A stretch of 7,103 nt of DNA, from NCBI GenBank assembly GCA_050290865.1, contig JBNKIW010000091.1, positions 1-7,103 of the forward strand, in the 5' to 3' direction. Made by a program: the position numbers and the translations under genes. The notes under the pieces were generated by a model. It did not search any database, had not been told where the DNA came from, and worked only from the letters and a program-made list of their open reading frames with translations. Shown here one piece after another: positions 1-6,467 of this stretch. This DNA is from JARRLC01 sp050290865 (GTDB taxonomy: Bacteria; Pseudomonadota; Alphaproteobacteria; Rhizobiales; Rhodomicrobiaceae). Numbering within the stretch: position 1 is the first letter of the stretch; every line of letters begins with the position of its first letter.

Positions 1-100
1 CTCTCGGAGGCGTACGGCAGCTAACTAAAGTATCGCGACCGTGTAGGGATGCCAGGGCCAACGAACGCTTTTGGAGCATCGTGCGGATGGACGATGAACG

Positions 101-131
101 GGGCTCCTTCAACAAATTCCGAATGGAGCCC
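101..131. repeat. Imperfect inverted repeat / stem-loop
   Basis: GGGCTCC (101-107) pairs perfectly with GGAGCCC (125-131). The stem continues inward as TTC/GAA past one bulged T, leaving a loop of about 10 bases. There is no T-run on either side, so it is not a typical intrinsic terminator. It could be an RNA hairpin, a protein site or a remnant end. No function can be assigned from sequence alone. Confidence 0.4.
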
Positions 132-187
132 ATGTTAAACATCATGCCCGCGCATAGCAGGCACCCGAGGCAATTCAATTCCAAGAC

Positions 188-217
188 TTGACAACCTCGC
201 CGTTTACCCTCGAATAT
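188..217 (+). promoter_or_regulatory. Candidate sigma70-type promoter upstream of pcfJ-like gene
   Basis: A perfect TTGACA -35 box lies at 188-193. GAATAT at 212-217, at an 18-base spacing, is a weak -10 match (3 of 6). It would start transcription about 140 bases before the ATG at 368, giving a longish leader. The -35 match is the only strong element. Confidence 0.35.
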
Positions 218-367
218 CGCCCCATGATGTTCTTCTTGGACCAGCTCTGACCGCTAACAAAGGCATTCCGCGCCCAACCGATGAGGCGTGCCTTAAGCCT
301 TGCGCGTCTGTGAACACCTGACACCCCACACAGACTCAGAGATCAACGCTGGACAGAGGACGACGTC

Positions 368-1576
368 ATGTCTCCTACAGAGCGTTTCGCTCGCCATCAC
401 AAGCTCAAAACCGATCAAGCGATCAGTCAGGCATATGCTCGCTTGGTAGCCGATACCGTTGCACGCGCGACCTTCGCGGAGCTTCTTTGCTGCGTTCGGC
501 AACGAGCGCCGTCGGTTCTGGCGGCGCCTTGCGCTGAAGGCCATCATCCAGGGATCGAGGCGCTGGCCAATTTATCGTGTTCGTCATATGCGCATATAAG
601 AGAAATTGGTGACTGGCCGGGGTCGGACGGCTCCTGGAGAGTGGCAATCAATTCTTTGGTCCAGCATCTTGTTGCAGAATATCCGATGCCTCAGTTTTTG
701 GTTTCCGCCTGGTACCTCCAAAACGGCGAGGAGACCGAATGGCAGCGGCGCTGGTTCATCGCACATGGGAGCGGGCGCAGTTTCCGCTCTTTGGACCTAC
801 CAATAAAAATGACGCGGCGAATGGAGGATATCTTCCTCCGTTCGCCCGATCATATGCACATCAATATAGCGATGCGCCGTGCCGAGCTGATAGGTCTTGG
901 CATTTCGGAGGAACTCGCAGTCGCCATTCTCTCGACACGCATTGCAATCGATCTTCAGTCCGGCGAGTTTTGGCGAACCGTGTGGCACTTTTTGCGCGCA
1001 AATGCCGATGAAATTGACCTGACGCAAGTCGCGCCGCTTATCGACTTCATCTATAGTATTCGTCAGGAGCGGATCGCAGTGTTAACACCGAACGGAATGG
1101 TCTATCACGAACCGCCCGACGCGCATTTCTCGATGAAGGGGCGGACCTTCACCTCTATGTTGCGACACATGGAGGAATGGCACCGAGGTCTGAAGTCATT
1201 AAAGAGCGGGCTTACATGGAGCAGCTCGAATTTACGCCCTATGATGGTCGAAGCACCACCATCGGTGCCTTCGGAATTGCCGCGCTGGTGGCAATTCGTT
1301 GAACTCACCAGCAGTAAGCAACTCGAAGACGAGGGGCAAATGCTCCGACATTGCGTGGCAAGCTACGCGAGCAGATGTTGGCGGGGCGCCTGCCACATTT
1401 GGTCCCTTCGGCTTACGCAAGAAAACAAGGCGCGAGCCGTCGCGACATTGGAGATCGACCCGAAAAGCCGAGCGATCGTACAGGCTCGTGGCATGCGAAA
1501 CCGGTATCCATCGGGCAAGCCGCTGCAACTCATACGGTTATGGGCGGACCGTGAGGGCTTGCGTCTCGCAATCTGA
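368..1576 (+). CDS. PcfJ-domain-containing protein
   Basis: This 402-residue protein is recognised by its C-terminal part (about residues 315-395). That part has the PcfJ-like pattern: a His-Cys-Val-x-x-Tyr core (HCVASY, 328-333), then a Gly-rich turn, IWSLR (344-348), an Arg/Ala-rich strand ending in ATLEI (359-363), and VQARG followed by Asn (371-378). PcfJ was named from the Enterococcus pCF10 conjugation region. Its biochemical role is not known to me, so no activity is claimed. The N-terminal ~310 residues look mostly helical and have no motif I recognise; there is no signal peptide or membrane segment. The start is supported by AGAGGA at 355-360, seven bases before the ATG. No conjugation gene or pcfK-like partner is visible nearby. 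Codon use is less GC-rich than in the genes to the right, which fits separate acquisition. It ends 45 bases from the convergent TPR remnant, with no clear terminator between them. Confidence 0.8.
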   Translation: MSPTERFARHHKLKTDQAISQAYARLVADTVARATFAELLCCVRQRAPSVLAAPCAEGHHPGIEALANLSCSSYAHIREIGDWPGSDGSWRVAINSLVQHLVAEYPMPQFLVSAWYLQNGEETEWQRRWFIAHGSGRSFRSLDLPIKMTRRMEDIFLRSPDHMHINIAMRRAELIGLGISEELAVAILSTRIAIDLQSGEFWRTVWHFLRANADEIDLTQVAPLIDFIYSIRQERIAVLTPNGMVYHEPPDAHFSMKGRTFTSMLRHMEEWHRGLKSLKSGLTWSSSNLRPMMVEAPPSVPSELPRWWQFVELTSSKQLEDEGQMLRHCVASYASRCWRGACHIWSLRLTQENKARAVATLEIDPKSRAIVQARGMRNRYPSGKPLQLIRLWADREGLRLAI

Positions 1577-1621
1577 GGCAGTGGTTCTGTTATGCGTCGG
1601 CTTGTTGCGGGGCGGCTGCGG

Positions 1622-1858
1622 CTATGGCGCGGCGCCCATCGCGGCGAGGAGGGCGGCGAGGTTGCGCGCCACCGTCTGCGTGCTCTGATGGTCCGGCCCG
1701 AGGCTGGCGGTGAAGATGGCGAGCGCGCGTCGCATCAGCGGCTCGGCCTCGGCGAGACGGTTCGTGTCAGCCAAGAGCTGCGCCAGATTGTTGAGGCGGA
1801 TGGCCACGTTGGGGTGGTCCGGGCCGTAGTACTTCTCGTTGGGCGCGATTTCCTCATA
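1622..1858 (-). pseudogene. 3' remnant of a tetratricopeptide-repeat (kinesin-light-chain-like TPR) gene
   Basis: The last ~70 codons of a minus-strand frame ending at the TAG at 1624-1622 read as TPR repeats of the YGPDHPNVA type. One repeat is complete, with YGPDHP, then LNNLAQLL, then AEAEPLMRRALAI. A second is partial, with LGPDHQSTQTVARNLAALL just before the stop. Such repeats usually occur in long tandem arrays in NB-ARC/STAND, CHAT-protease or plain TPR proteins, so most of the gene is missing. Upstream of about 1840-1858 the frame stays open to 2182, but the translation (Pro/Arg-rich, no repeat pattern) looks like non-coding sequence read by accident. I therefore call this a truncated fragment, not a 186-residue protein. 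The exact breakpoint is uncertain by some 20 bases. No start codon or ribosome binding site fits the fragment. Confidence 0.65.
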
Positions 1859-2205
1859 TCGAAGACGCACTGCAATTGGCGGAAATCTCGCGAAACGAGG
1901 GGGGGGTACCTCGCGCCGGGCGCCGTATTTCGTCCCCACCTCGGCGTGTCGCCTTGGATGCGGTTCAACGTTACGGTCAGCAAAATGTGCTTGGCGACGG
2001 GAGGCCCACTCAGAAATCATAACCATTTCACCAGAGACCGCTACTGAGCGAATAGCAATCCTATTTTTTGTGCCACGCGAAGGGCAGGTAATGGAGCATT
2101 GCTTCGTCAGTGGATGAGGCCGTGGCGGACTGGAAGGGTTCCCTCCATTGGTCAACAACGGGGGGCGCGAAACCATCTCCAACCCCGCCCCCGTGAAGTG
2201 CGCCC
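1859..2205. other. Non-coding stretch between TPR and caspase remnants
   Basis: I see no gene with coding character on either strand. Local features are a run of eight G (1899-1906) followed by GGTACC, a short CGAGG/CCTCG inverted repeat around it, a weak AATAG/CTATT hairpin with a T-run (2051-2069), and a GC-rich inverted repeat at 2161-2192. The frames that stay open here have no recognisable domain. This is probably the debris field between two broken minus-strand genes. Confidence 0.45.
2161..2192 (-). terminator. Possible GC-rich hairpin downstream of the caspase remnant
   Basis: GGGGGCG (2161-2167) and CGCCCCC (2186-2192) form a perfect 7-base inverted repeat with an 18-base loop. It lies 14 bases beyond the stop of the minus-strand caspase remnant. 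No T-run follows in the minus direction, so it does not meet the usual intrinsic-terminator pattern. Confidence 0.25.
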
Positions 2206-2513
2206 CTACTCCCCGCGCGCCAGCAGATAGTCCCCCGCATCCCGCCCGCGGTAATATTGCGGCGTCTGCTGCCGCTTCATCGCCTTGGCCAGTTCGCCGG
2301 CGCGCCGCCGCACATAATCGCGCAAACCCTCGGTGCGCACCTCGCCCGCCTTGTTCTTCGCCGCCCCCTTCACGCCCTCGACGAGGGCCAGCGTGAACAG
2401 CCCGTGGCCGAGGTCGGCGCGCTCCAGCGCCTCCTGGTCCCAGCGCGCGGCTGCATAGACGACGATGTCGGCCTGGTAGGCGTCGCCGAGCAGCTTGTCG
2501 TCAGCGCGCCGCG
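2206..2513 (-). pseudogene. C-terminal remnant of the caspase-like (peptidase C14) domain, out of frame with the WD40 gene
   Basis: Between the WD40 gene stop and 2206 the minus strand carries an open stretch of about 98 codons, from GAC at 2502-2500 to TAG at 2208-2206. It reads like the end of a bacterial caspase-family domain: DAYQADIVVYAAARWDQEALE, then the hallmark LGHGLFT and LVEGVKG, then a helical tail with LRDYVRRR and QTPQYYRGRDAGDYLL. In intact relatives this segment directly follows the catalytic D-x-C-H-S-G strand. Here that strand and the SGHG histidine motif are absent. The frame differs from that of the upstream WD40 gene, so readthrough of its TAG would not produce it. No ATG or ribosome binding site starts it. 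The family call is from recognised motifs; the order in relatives is from memory. Confidence 0.75.
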
Positions 2514-4706
2514 CTAGTCGAGCGCGCCTTCGCCATTGTGGGTGATGATGACTTCGGCGGGCGTCTCCAGGTTTCGCTGGTTGATGGCGACTACACGGAT
2601 GGTGTTGCGGCCTTTGGCGAGGGGCACCTTGAATCTCACCGTGCCGGGGGAGAAACCGGGACCGCTCGCGGGCAGGTGCTCGCCGATCTGCACGCCGTTG
2701 ACCTGGATGCGGATGAATTTGACTGGGTCGGGTGTGGCTTCGAGCATCAGTTCGAGTTGTGCAGAGCCGCCTCTGAGCGTGGCGTTCGCGGCAGGAGAGA
2801 CGATGCGGAAGCGCGGGACGGGGCGTTTCAACAGGTCGCTGAGCTTGAAACTGGTGCTGGGTGACTTGCGCACCGCTTCTTCCGCGCTGGCGAGCTGGAT
2901 GGCCTTGGCGACGATGTCCGGGCGGTTGAGCTTGGCGCGAAGCTGGGCGGCGGTGACGTAGTCAGCGGCGTTCTCCGGACCGCGATTGATCTGCCAGCCG
3001 ATCAGCTCGGCGCCGGGGCCGGAGGCGGCGTAATAGCCTTGCGGCGTCCACATCACCCATTCGCCGTCGGTGCCGCGGAACAGGGTGACGAGCAGTTCGC
3101 GGGTCTTCAGGTTCCACAGCCGCAGCGTCTGGTCGTCGGCGCCGGAGACGAGGTACCGGCCATCGGGCGAGGGAGCGACGGCCCAGACATCGCCATGGTG
3201 CCCAAAGAAATTGCCGAGCTTGCTGCCGGAGCGGTCATGGGCGGTAAGCCAGCCATTCGCGCCGCCGGAGATGACGGCCTCGCCATCGGGGGTGTAGCTG
3301 TAGGAGCGGTGTAGATAGCCATTGGTGGAGCCGCGCTCGATGGTAGCGACCACCCGCCCGCCTTGTCGAATATCAAGGATGGCGTCTTCGCCGTAACGGC
3401 CGCCCTTGCGGTGTCTAAGCGACCAGCCGTTCAAATTCGCCCTGGCGCGGCGGAAAGCGCCATAACGGCCAGCCACCGGCCCGGTGAGCGGCGCATCGCC
3501 CGTGGGCAGAGTCAGAGCATATTCGAGCGCCGGCGCCTGAATGATCGCCGTCCTATGCCGATGCCCCCAGCCTATCTGCCGCCCATCAGCCGAGACGCCC
3601 ACGGCCCATACTGGCCGCCCGCTCCCGCGGAGCACTAAAGGGCGCCCCTCCGGCCCCTTGCGGCGCTCGCCCGCCTTCAAGCTTGTCCCCGGCCCCGATC
3701 GGGGAGCCCAGATGTGAATTTCGTTATTGTTGCCCCCGCCCGTCGCCGCCCAGCGCCCATCGGGGCTGATGGCGGTGGCGAGGACGATATTGTCATGGCC
3801 GCGATAGGTAACGATCTCGCGTCCGCTGGCGGTGTCGAAGACGTGGCAGTCGTGTGGCGCTATACCTGTCCCCGACAGCAGCGTCTTCCCATCCGGGCTG
3901 AAGGTTAGGCTGCCGACTGTTGTCCTCTGCCGCGCCAGCACCGTTCGGAACGCGCCGGTCTTGGTATCCCACAGCCGGATTTCGCCGCGCTCATCCCCCG
4001 AAGCGACGGTGCCATCCGGGGCCACCGCAAGGCTCCTGACCTTATTGCGATGGCCCGGCATCCGCGCGATCTCAGCGCCATCGGCGACGCGCCACAGCCG
4101 CAAATCGTGGTCGTAAGAGCCCGTCACTGCGCGCTGGCCGTCAGGCGCGAAGCCGACGGCCTGGACATCATCCTTATGGCCGCGCAGGCGGTGTTTTGGG
4201 CGCATCGCAGCTACGTCCCAGATGATAGCGGTGAAGTCGCCGCTTCCTGAAATCAGATGGCTGCCATCGGGCGAAAAGGCGAGGTCAAAGACGACATTCT
4301 TATGCCCCTTGAGCCGCGCCACCAGCCTGCCGCTCGCAAAGTCATAGAGACGGATGGCGGTTTTCTCATTAGGTTTGCCGGAGAGCAGTCCCCCCGCCGC
4401 CAGCCATTTGCCATCCGGCGACAGCGCCAGGGCGTAGATACTTCCCTCATCGCCCAGTGCCGCCTCGCCGCGGATGGTGCGCACGGTCTTCCCCGTCGCC
4501 ACATCCCAAACCCGGATGACCTTGTCAACCGACGCCGAAACGATCTGCCGCCCGTCCCGCGTGAAGGCGATGTCCCTGATCAGCGACATATGCCCGCCAG
4601 TGTCGAGCACGGGCAAGGGGGCATCCTCCGCTGCCCCCACCACGGGCCGCGCCGCCAGCGCCAACCCCATAAACAGCATCGCCAAGAAACGCACGGCACC
4701 CCCCAT
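2514..4706 (-). pseudogene. Secreted WD40-repeat protein, WD40/caspase type, lacking its protease domain
   Basis: The 730-residue frame begins with a clear signal peptide (Arg at 6, hydrophobic stretch 7-18, Ala-rich cleavage region near 24), so it would act outside the cytoplasm. WD repeats lie at about 39-70, 80-123, 133-165, 175-207, 218-248, 260-292, 303-335, 460-493 and 502-533, many with SPDG and a terminal WD or LWR/VFD. A less regular segment spans 336-460. The motif GEWVMWTPQGYYAASGPG (548-565) is typical of bacterial WD40/caspase fusions. An Ig-like beta domain follows (633-723), ending in VIITHNGEGALD. In relatives as I remember them, the protease domain begins right after this with a RGTL-like strand. 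Here TAG follows the D, then codons reading R-G-A-L, which suggests a nonsense change at that very boundary, and the catalytic core is then missing. The ATG at 4706 is chosen because it keeps the Arg before the hydrophobic core; no strong Shine-Dalgarno is visible. The truncated product could still be made as a repeat scaffold. Confidence 0.75.
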
Positions 4707-4717
4707 CGCAGGCTTAC
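4690..4717 (-). repeat. IS66-like terminal repeat overlapping the WD40 gene start
   Basis: Read on the minus strand from 4717, this stretch begins GTAAGCCT and matches the left end of the IS66 element at 6419-6446 in about 22 of 28 ungapped positions. Including the three bases outside, 11 are identical in a row (TTCGTAAGCCT). The element interior would point toward the WD40 gene, and the ATG at 4706-4704 lies inside the match. No second, oppositely facing end was found downstream. It may be a relic IS66-type end or a chance resemblance. Confidence 0.4.
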
Positions 4718-5091
4718 GAATTTCACCAAAACGTACCAGGAGCGATCAGAAAAGGAAACGCGCCCCATGCGCCCGCGCCGCCCGGAAGCCGGTTCCCAAG
4801 AGGGATTGGCTGAATCTGAGCACATGATCTTGCTCCTTAGCAATGAGGGAGAAGATCAGTATGCCTTTGACGTGTTCCTCAGTGGGGCTCGCTTCGAGCG
4901 ACCTTGTCTTGCGCACCAGGCAGGTGGCACCTCTTGGAGCTGTGCGTGGGTGGCCGCGGCTCGCTCTCCCTGGTCAGTGGGCTTCATACGCCGAGCTTAC
5001 AGGAACCTGAAACGGTGTTTCAGCAAACTGAAAACATCGCTGGTCCAAGATCGTCTCCAGAAATGCAGGCGTCTCGCAGAAGGAGACTGTC
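4707..5091. other. Divergent intergenic region
   Basis: These 385 bases separate the minus-strand WD40 gene from the plus-strand operon. A plus-strand frame stays open across it, but the translation has no domain and overlaps real genes in other frames at both ends. The region holds the IS66-like end at its left edge, a short GCTCG/CGAGC hairpin at 4887-4899, and the palindrome at 5007-5023. It probably carries the promoters of both flanking units. I cannot place -10 and -35 boxes with confidence. Confidence 0.5.
5007..5023. promoter_or_regulatory. Palindromic operator candidate upstream of the exported-protein/cytochrome operon
   Basis: CTGAAACGGTGTTTCAG is a perfect 7+7 inverted repeat around a 3-base centre, ending 68 bases before the ATG at 5092. 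Its size and GAAAC...GTTTC arms resemble sites bound by TetR-type dimeric repressors such as PsrA. That is a similarity of shape only; no regulator gene lies in the window. A GGAAC immediately to its left (5002-5006) resembles an extracytoplasmic-sigma -35 box but lacks a matching -10. Confidence 0.45.
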
Positions 5092-5592
5092 ATGAAAAAT
5101 GTTCCATCCCGCCCGTCTTTCATCGTCATCGGGATGCTCTCGGCGGCGCTCTTCGCCGCTCCGGCAGCAGCCCAAAGGGGGACCGGCGAACCAGCGGGCG
5201 TAGCCCGGCAGGCGCTTGGCATCCGGGTCAAGGCACTCTCGGGAACCATTAAGGACATTAAGATCGGCCGGTGTGAGAAGACGACGGGTCGATCTTTAGA
5301 GGGCGCGCATCTGATCGTGCAGACCCCGGATGCAAAAGTGATCAATCTGCATTTGGGCCCAACATTCGCCTTGCGCGAAGAACTCAAGCGGCTTTCCGTT
5401 GGACAGAACATCTCGTTCAAAGCGTTTCGAACCAGCCGCATGCCCGAGGATGCCTATATTGCCAAGTCCGTGAAATCTGGAGACGAGGTCTTCACTTTGC
5501 GGAACAGCAATCTGCGCCCACGATGGGCTGCCGGCGGTCGGGGGCGGGGACGGGGAGGCGGGATGGGGCGCGGTGGCGGCCATTGTTGGTGA
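5092..5592 (+). CDS. Small exported protein of unknown function with Gly/Arg-rich tail
   Basis: This 166-residue protein starts at an ATG six bases after GAAGGAG (5079-5085). It has a standard signal peptide (hydrophobic 9-23, cleavage likely after AAPAAA, residue 27), so the mature protein is periplasmic or secreted. The core (about 43-143) is beta-rich. It has a GTIKDIKIG strand (51-59), a VINLHLGP motif (83-90), a LSVGQNISF strand (101-109), AYIAKSVKSGDEVFTLRN (121-138) and a closing LRPRW (141-145). This spacing recalls small OB-fold-like exported proteins with an 'HLGP ... G ... LR ... PxW' pattern that I have seen near cytochrome and redox genes; the link is from memory and not firm. 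The tail (147-166) is almost only Gly and Arg and ends His-Cys-Trp, which might bind metal or nucleic acid. It is followed after 47 bases by the cytochrome gene, so the two are probably co-transcribed and act together in the periplasm. Confidence 0.75.
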   Translation: MKNVPSRPSFIVIGMLSAALFAAPAAAQRGTGEPAGVARQALGIRVKALSGTIKDIKIGRCEKTTGRSLEGAHLIVQTPDAKVINLHLGPTFALREELKRLSVGQNISFKAFRTSRMPEDAYIAKSVKSGDEVFTLRNSNLRPRWAAGGRGRGRGGGMGRGGGHCW

Positions 5593-5639
5593 TAAAGGCT
5601 GCATCGCCATTGAGGCACTGGCGAAAATAGGAGGAAACG

Positions 5640-6065
5640 ATGCGAAGGCTGGTTCTGGCGGCGGGGCTGCTGCCAATTCTCACATTCTCTGTCGCGGCTG
5701 AGGACACGCGTACCGCGATCGATCTGCCGCCGGATGTGAAGGTGCGGTTCCTGGAGCATATGCGCGCGCATATGACTACGCTGAACAGCGTTATCGAACT
5801 CCTGGCCAGCGGCAAGGTCCGGAAAGCTGGCACCCTGGCGCGCAATGAGATGGCGATCGGTAAAGGATTGGGCTTCGGGCGCTACATGCCGCAGGAGTTC
5901 AGGGAGATGGGCTTCGGCTTCCACCGGGCGGCGGATGATTTCGCGCGCGTGACAACTGGCCTGTCCGAGCCGCTGGATGCGGCCGGGTGGGGAAAGGCGA
6001 TGGAGGGCCTCGCGCAGATTACGGCGCATTGCGCGGCGTGCCACGGCACGTTCCGCGTCAAATGA
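5640..6065 (+). CDS. Periplasmic cytochrome c, c'/c556-like four-helix type
   Basis: This 141-residue protein has a signal peptide (residues 1-20, cleavage likely after SVAA) and one covalent haem site, CAACH (131-135), six residues from the C-terminus. A haem motif at the end of an otherwise helical ~120-residue mature chain is the signature of class II cytochromes c (c', c556). His135 is the proximal ligand. A Met in the first helix (M41 or M45, in LEHMRAHM) could be the sixth ligand, as in c556; if it is not used, the haem would be five-coordinate, as in c', which binds NO or CO. The sequence cannot decide between these. The start is firm: AGGAGG at 5629-5634 lies five bases before the ATG. 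It is the second gene of a two-gene operon with the exported protein upstream. The likely role is periplasmic electron transfer or gas/metal stress handling; no oxidase or reductase gene is visible to name its partner. Confidence 0.85.
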   Translation: MRRLVLAAGLLPILTFSVAAEDTRTAIDLPPDVKVRFLEHMRAHMTTLNSVIELLASGKVRKAGTLARNEMAIGKGLGFGRYMPQEFREMGFGFHRAADDFARVTTGLSEPLDAAGWGKAMEGLAQITAHCAACHGTFRVK

Positions 6066-6273
6066 AGGCATGTTCGGCGGAGGAGCTGTGAACACCTACC
6101 CTTGCGGGCGGGAAGTATCGCCGCGGGAAGATTGGGGGTGAACGGCCGCTGTCGAAGGGCATTTCAGCCGCATAGCTGGGGTGCTTCGAATGTCTCCTTT
6201 TGGAGCATCGCTTCATTGGATACGTCAATCTTCTCAGTGACTGCCCCGAACGCCTACCGAGCGATGGCAACAC
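6066..6273. other. Intergenic stretch after the cytochrome gene
   Basis: No gene is supported here. A minus-strand frame stays open across it, but the translation loses coding character below about 6274. It contains the 14-mer CTTTTGGAGCATCG (6197-6210), also present at 68-81. Part of the sequence (about 6140-6230) resembles the dispersed intergenic words I associate with sphingomonads, but I cannot verify this. No convincing terminator for the cytochrome operon was seen. Confidence 0.4.
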
Positions 6274-6418
6274 TCGTAATTTGGGCTCGCCGCCAGCCTC
6301 GGTATGCTGCCGCCACCATGCGGCGAGTGCGTCGCGGGCTTCGGTATCGGTGGCGTCGAGGCGCCGACAGGCAGTGGCTTGCAGGATCGGATCGCAAGCG
6401 GCGATGAGCGCCAGTTTC
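6274..6418 (-). pseudogene. Internal fragment of an unidentified gene, cut by the IS66 left end
   Basis: On the minus strand, about 48 codons read as a plausible soluble helical segment: KLALIAACDP near the break, then LQATACRRLDATD, ARDALAAWW and RQHTEAGGEPKLR. Third codon positions are almost all G or C, as in genuine genes of this genome. The segment starts exactly at the IS66 border (6418/6419), so its 5' part would lie beyond the far end of the element. Toward lower coordinates the frame stays open to 6058, but the composition turns Arg/Ser/Pro-rich and unlike protein, so a second breakpoint is likely near 6274. I do not recognise the family. Confidence 0.4.
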
Positions 6419-6446
6419 GTAAGCCTACGGTGAGGGCCGCCTTGCG
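6419..6446 (+). repeat. IS66 left terminal inverted repeat
   Basis: The sequence from 6419 starts GTAAGCCTACGG and lies about 80 bases before tnpA, the expected place for the IS66 left end. The length given is approximate because the right repeat is not in the window. It matches a minus-strand sequence at 4717-4690. Confidence 0.75.
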
Positions 6447-6467
6447 GGCGCGGGCGGATACGGCTCT

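Larger units (their letters stand above)
1..367. other. Intergenic region without recognisable gene
   Basis: No open frame here has convincing coding character. A short plus-strand frame from the ATG at 49 runs 30 codons to a stop and resembles nothing I know. The region holds a stem-loop (101-131) and a candidate promoter (188-217), listed separately. It also shares the 14-mer CTTTTGGAGCATCG (68-81) with 6197-6210, which may be a dispersed intergenic word or chance. Confidence 0.5.

Noticed and set aside
2051..2069. AATAG/CTATT hairpin followed by a T-run, as a plus-strand terminator
   Set aside because: The stem is only five mostly A-T pairs, and no plus-strand gene ends nearby.
1859..2182. 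N-terminal extension of the TPR fragment to a start at 2182
   Set aside because: The frame is open, but the translation has no repeat pattern or family resemblance, and no ribosome site precedes the start. Accidental fusion to debris is more likely.
5002..5027. Extracytoplasmic-sigma (EcfG-like) promoter from GGAAC
   Set aside because: The -35 word fits, but no CGTT-like -10 is found 16-17 bases downstream.
4257..5252. Long plus-strand frame of 331 codons
   Set aside because: It runs antisense to the WD40 gene and then through the intergenic region into the exported-protein gene in another frame. Its translation has no domain and is rich in Arg, Ser and Pro, as expected for a shadow frame in GC-rich DNA.
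5454..6095. Minus-strand frame of 213 codons opposite the cytochrome gene
   Set aside because: The opposite strand has a ribosome site, a signal peptide and a CxxCH haem motif, so this is an antisense shadow.
68..6210. 14-base word CTTTTGGAGCATCG at 68-81 and 6197-6210, plus CTGTGAACACCT at 308-319 and 6086-6097
   Set aside because: The order of the two words differs between the sites and the flanks do not match. A few 12-mers and an occasional 14-mer are expected by chance at this length, so no long repeat or attachment-site pair is supported.
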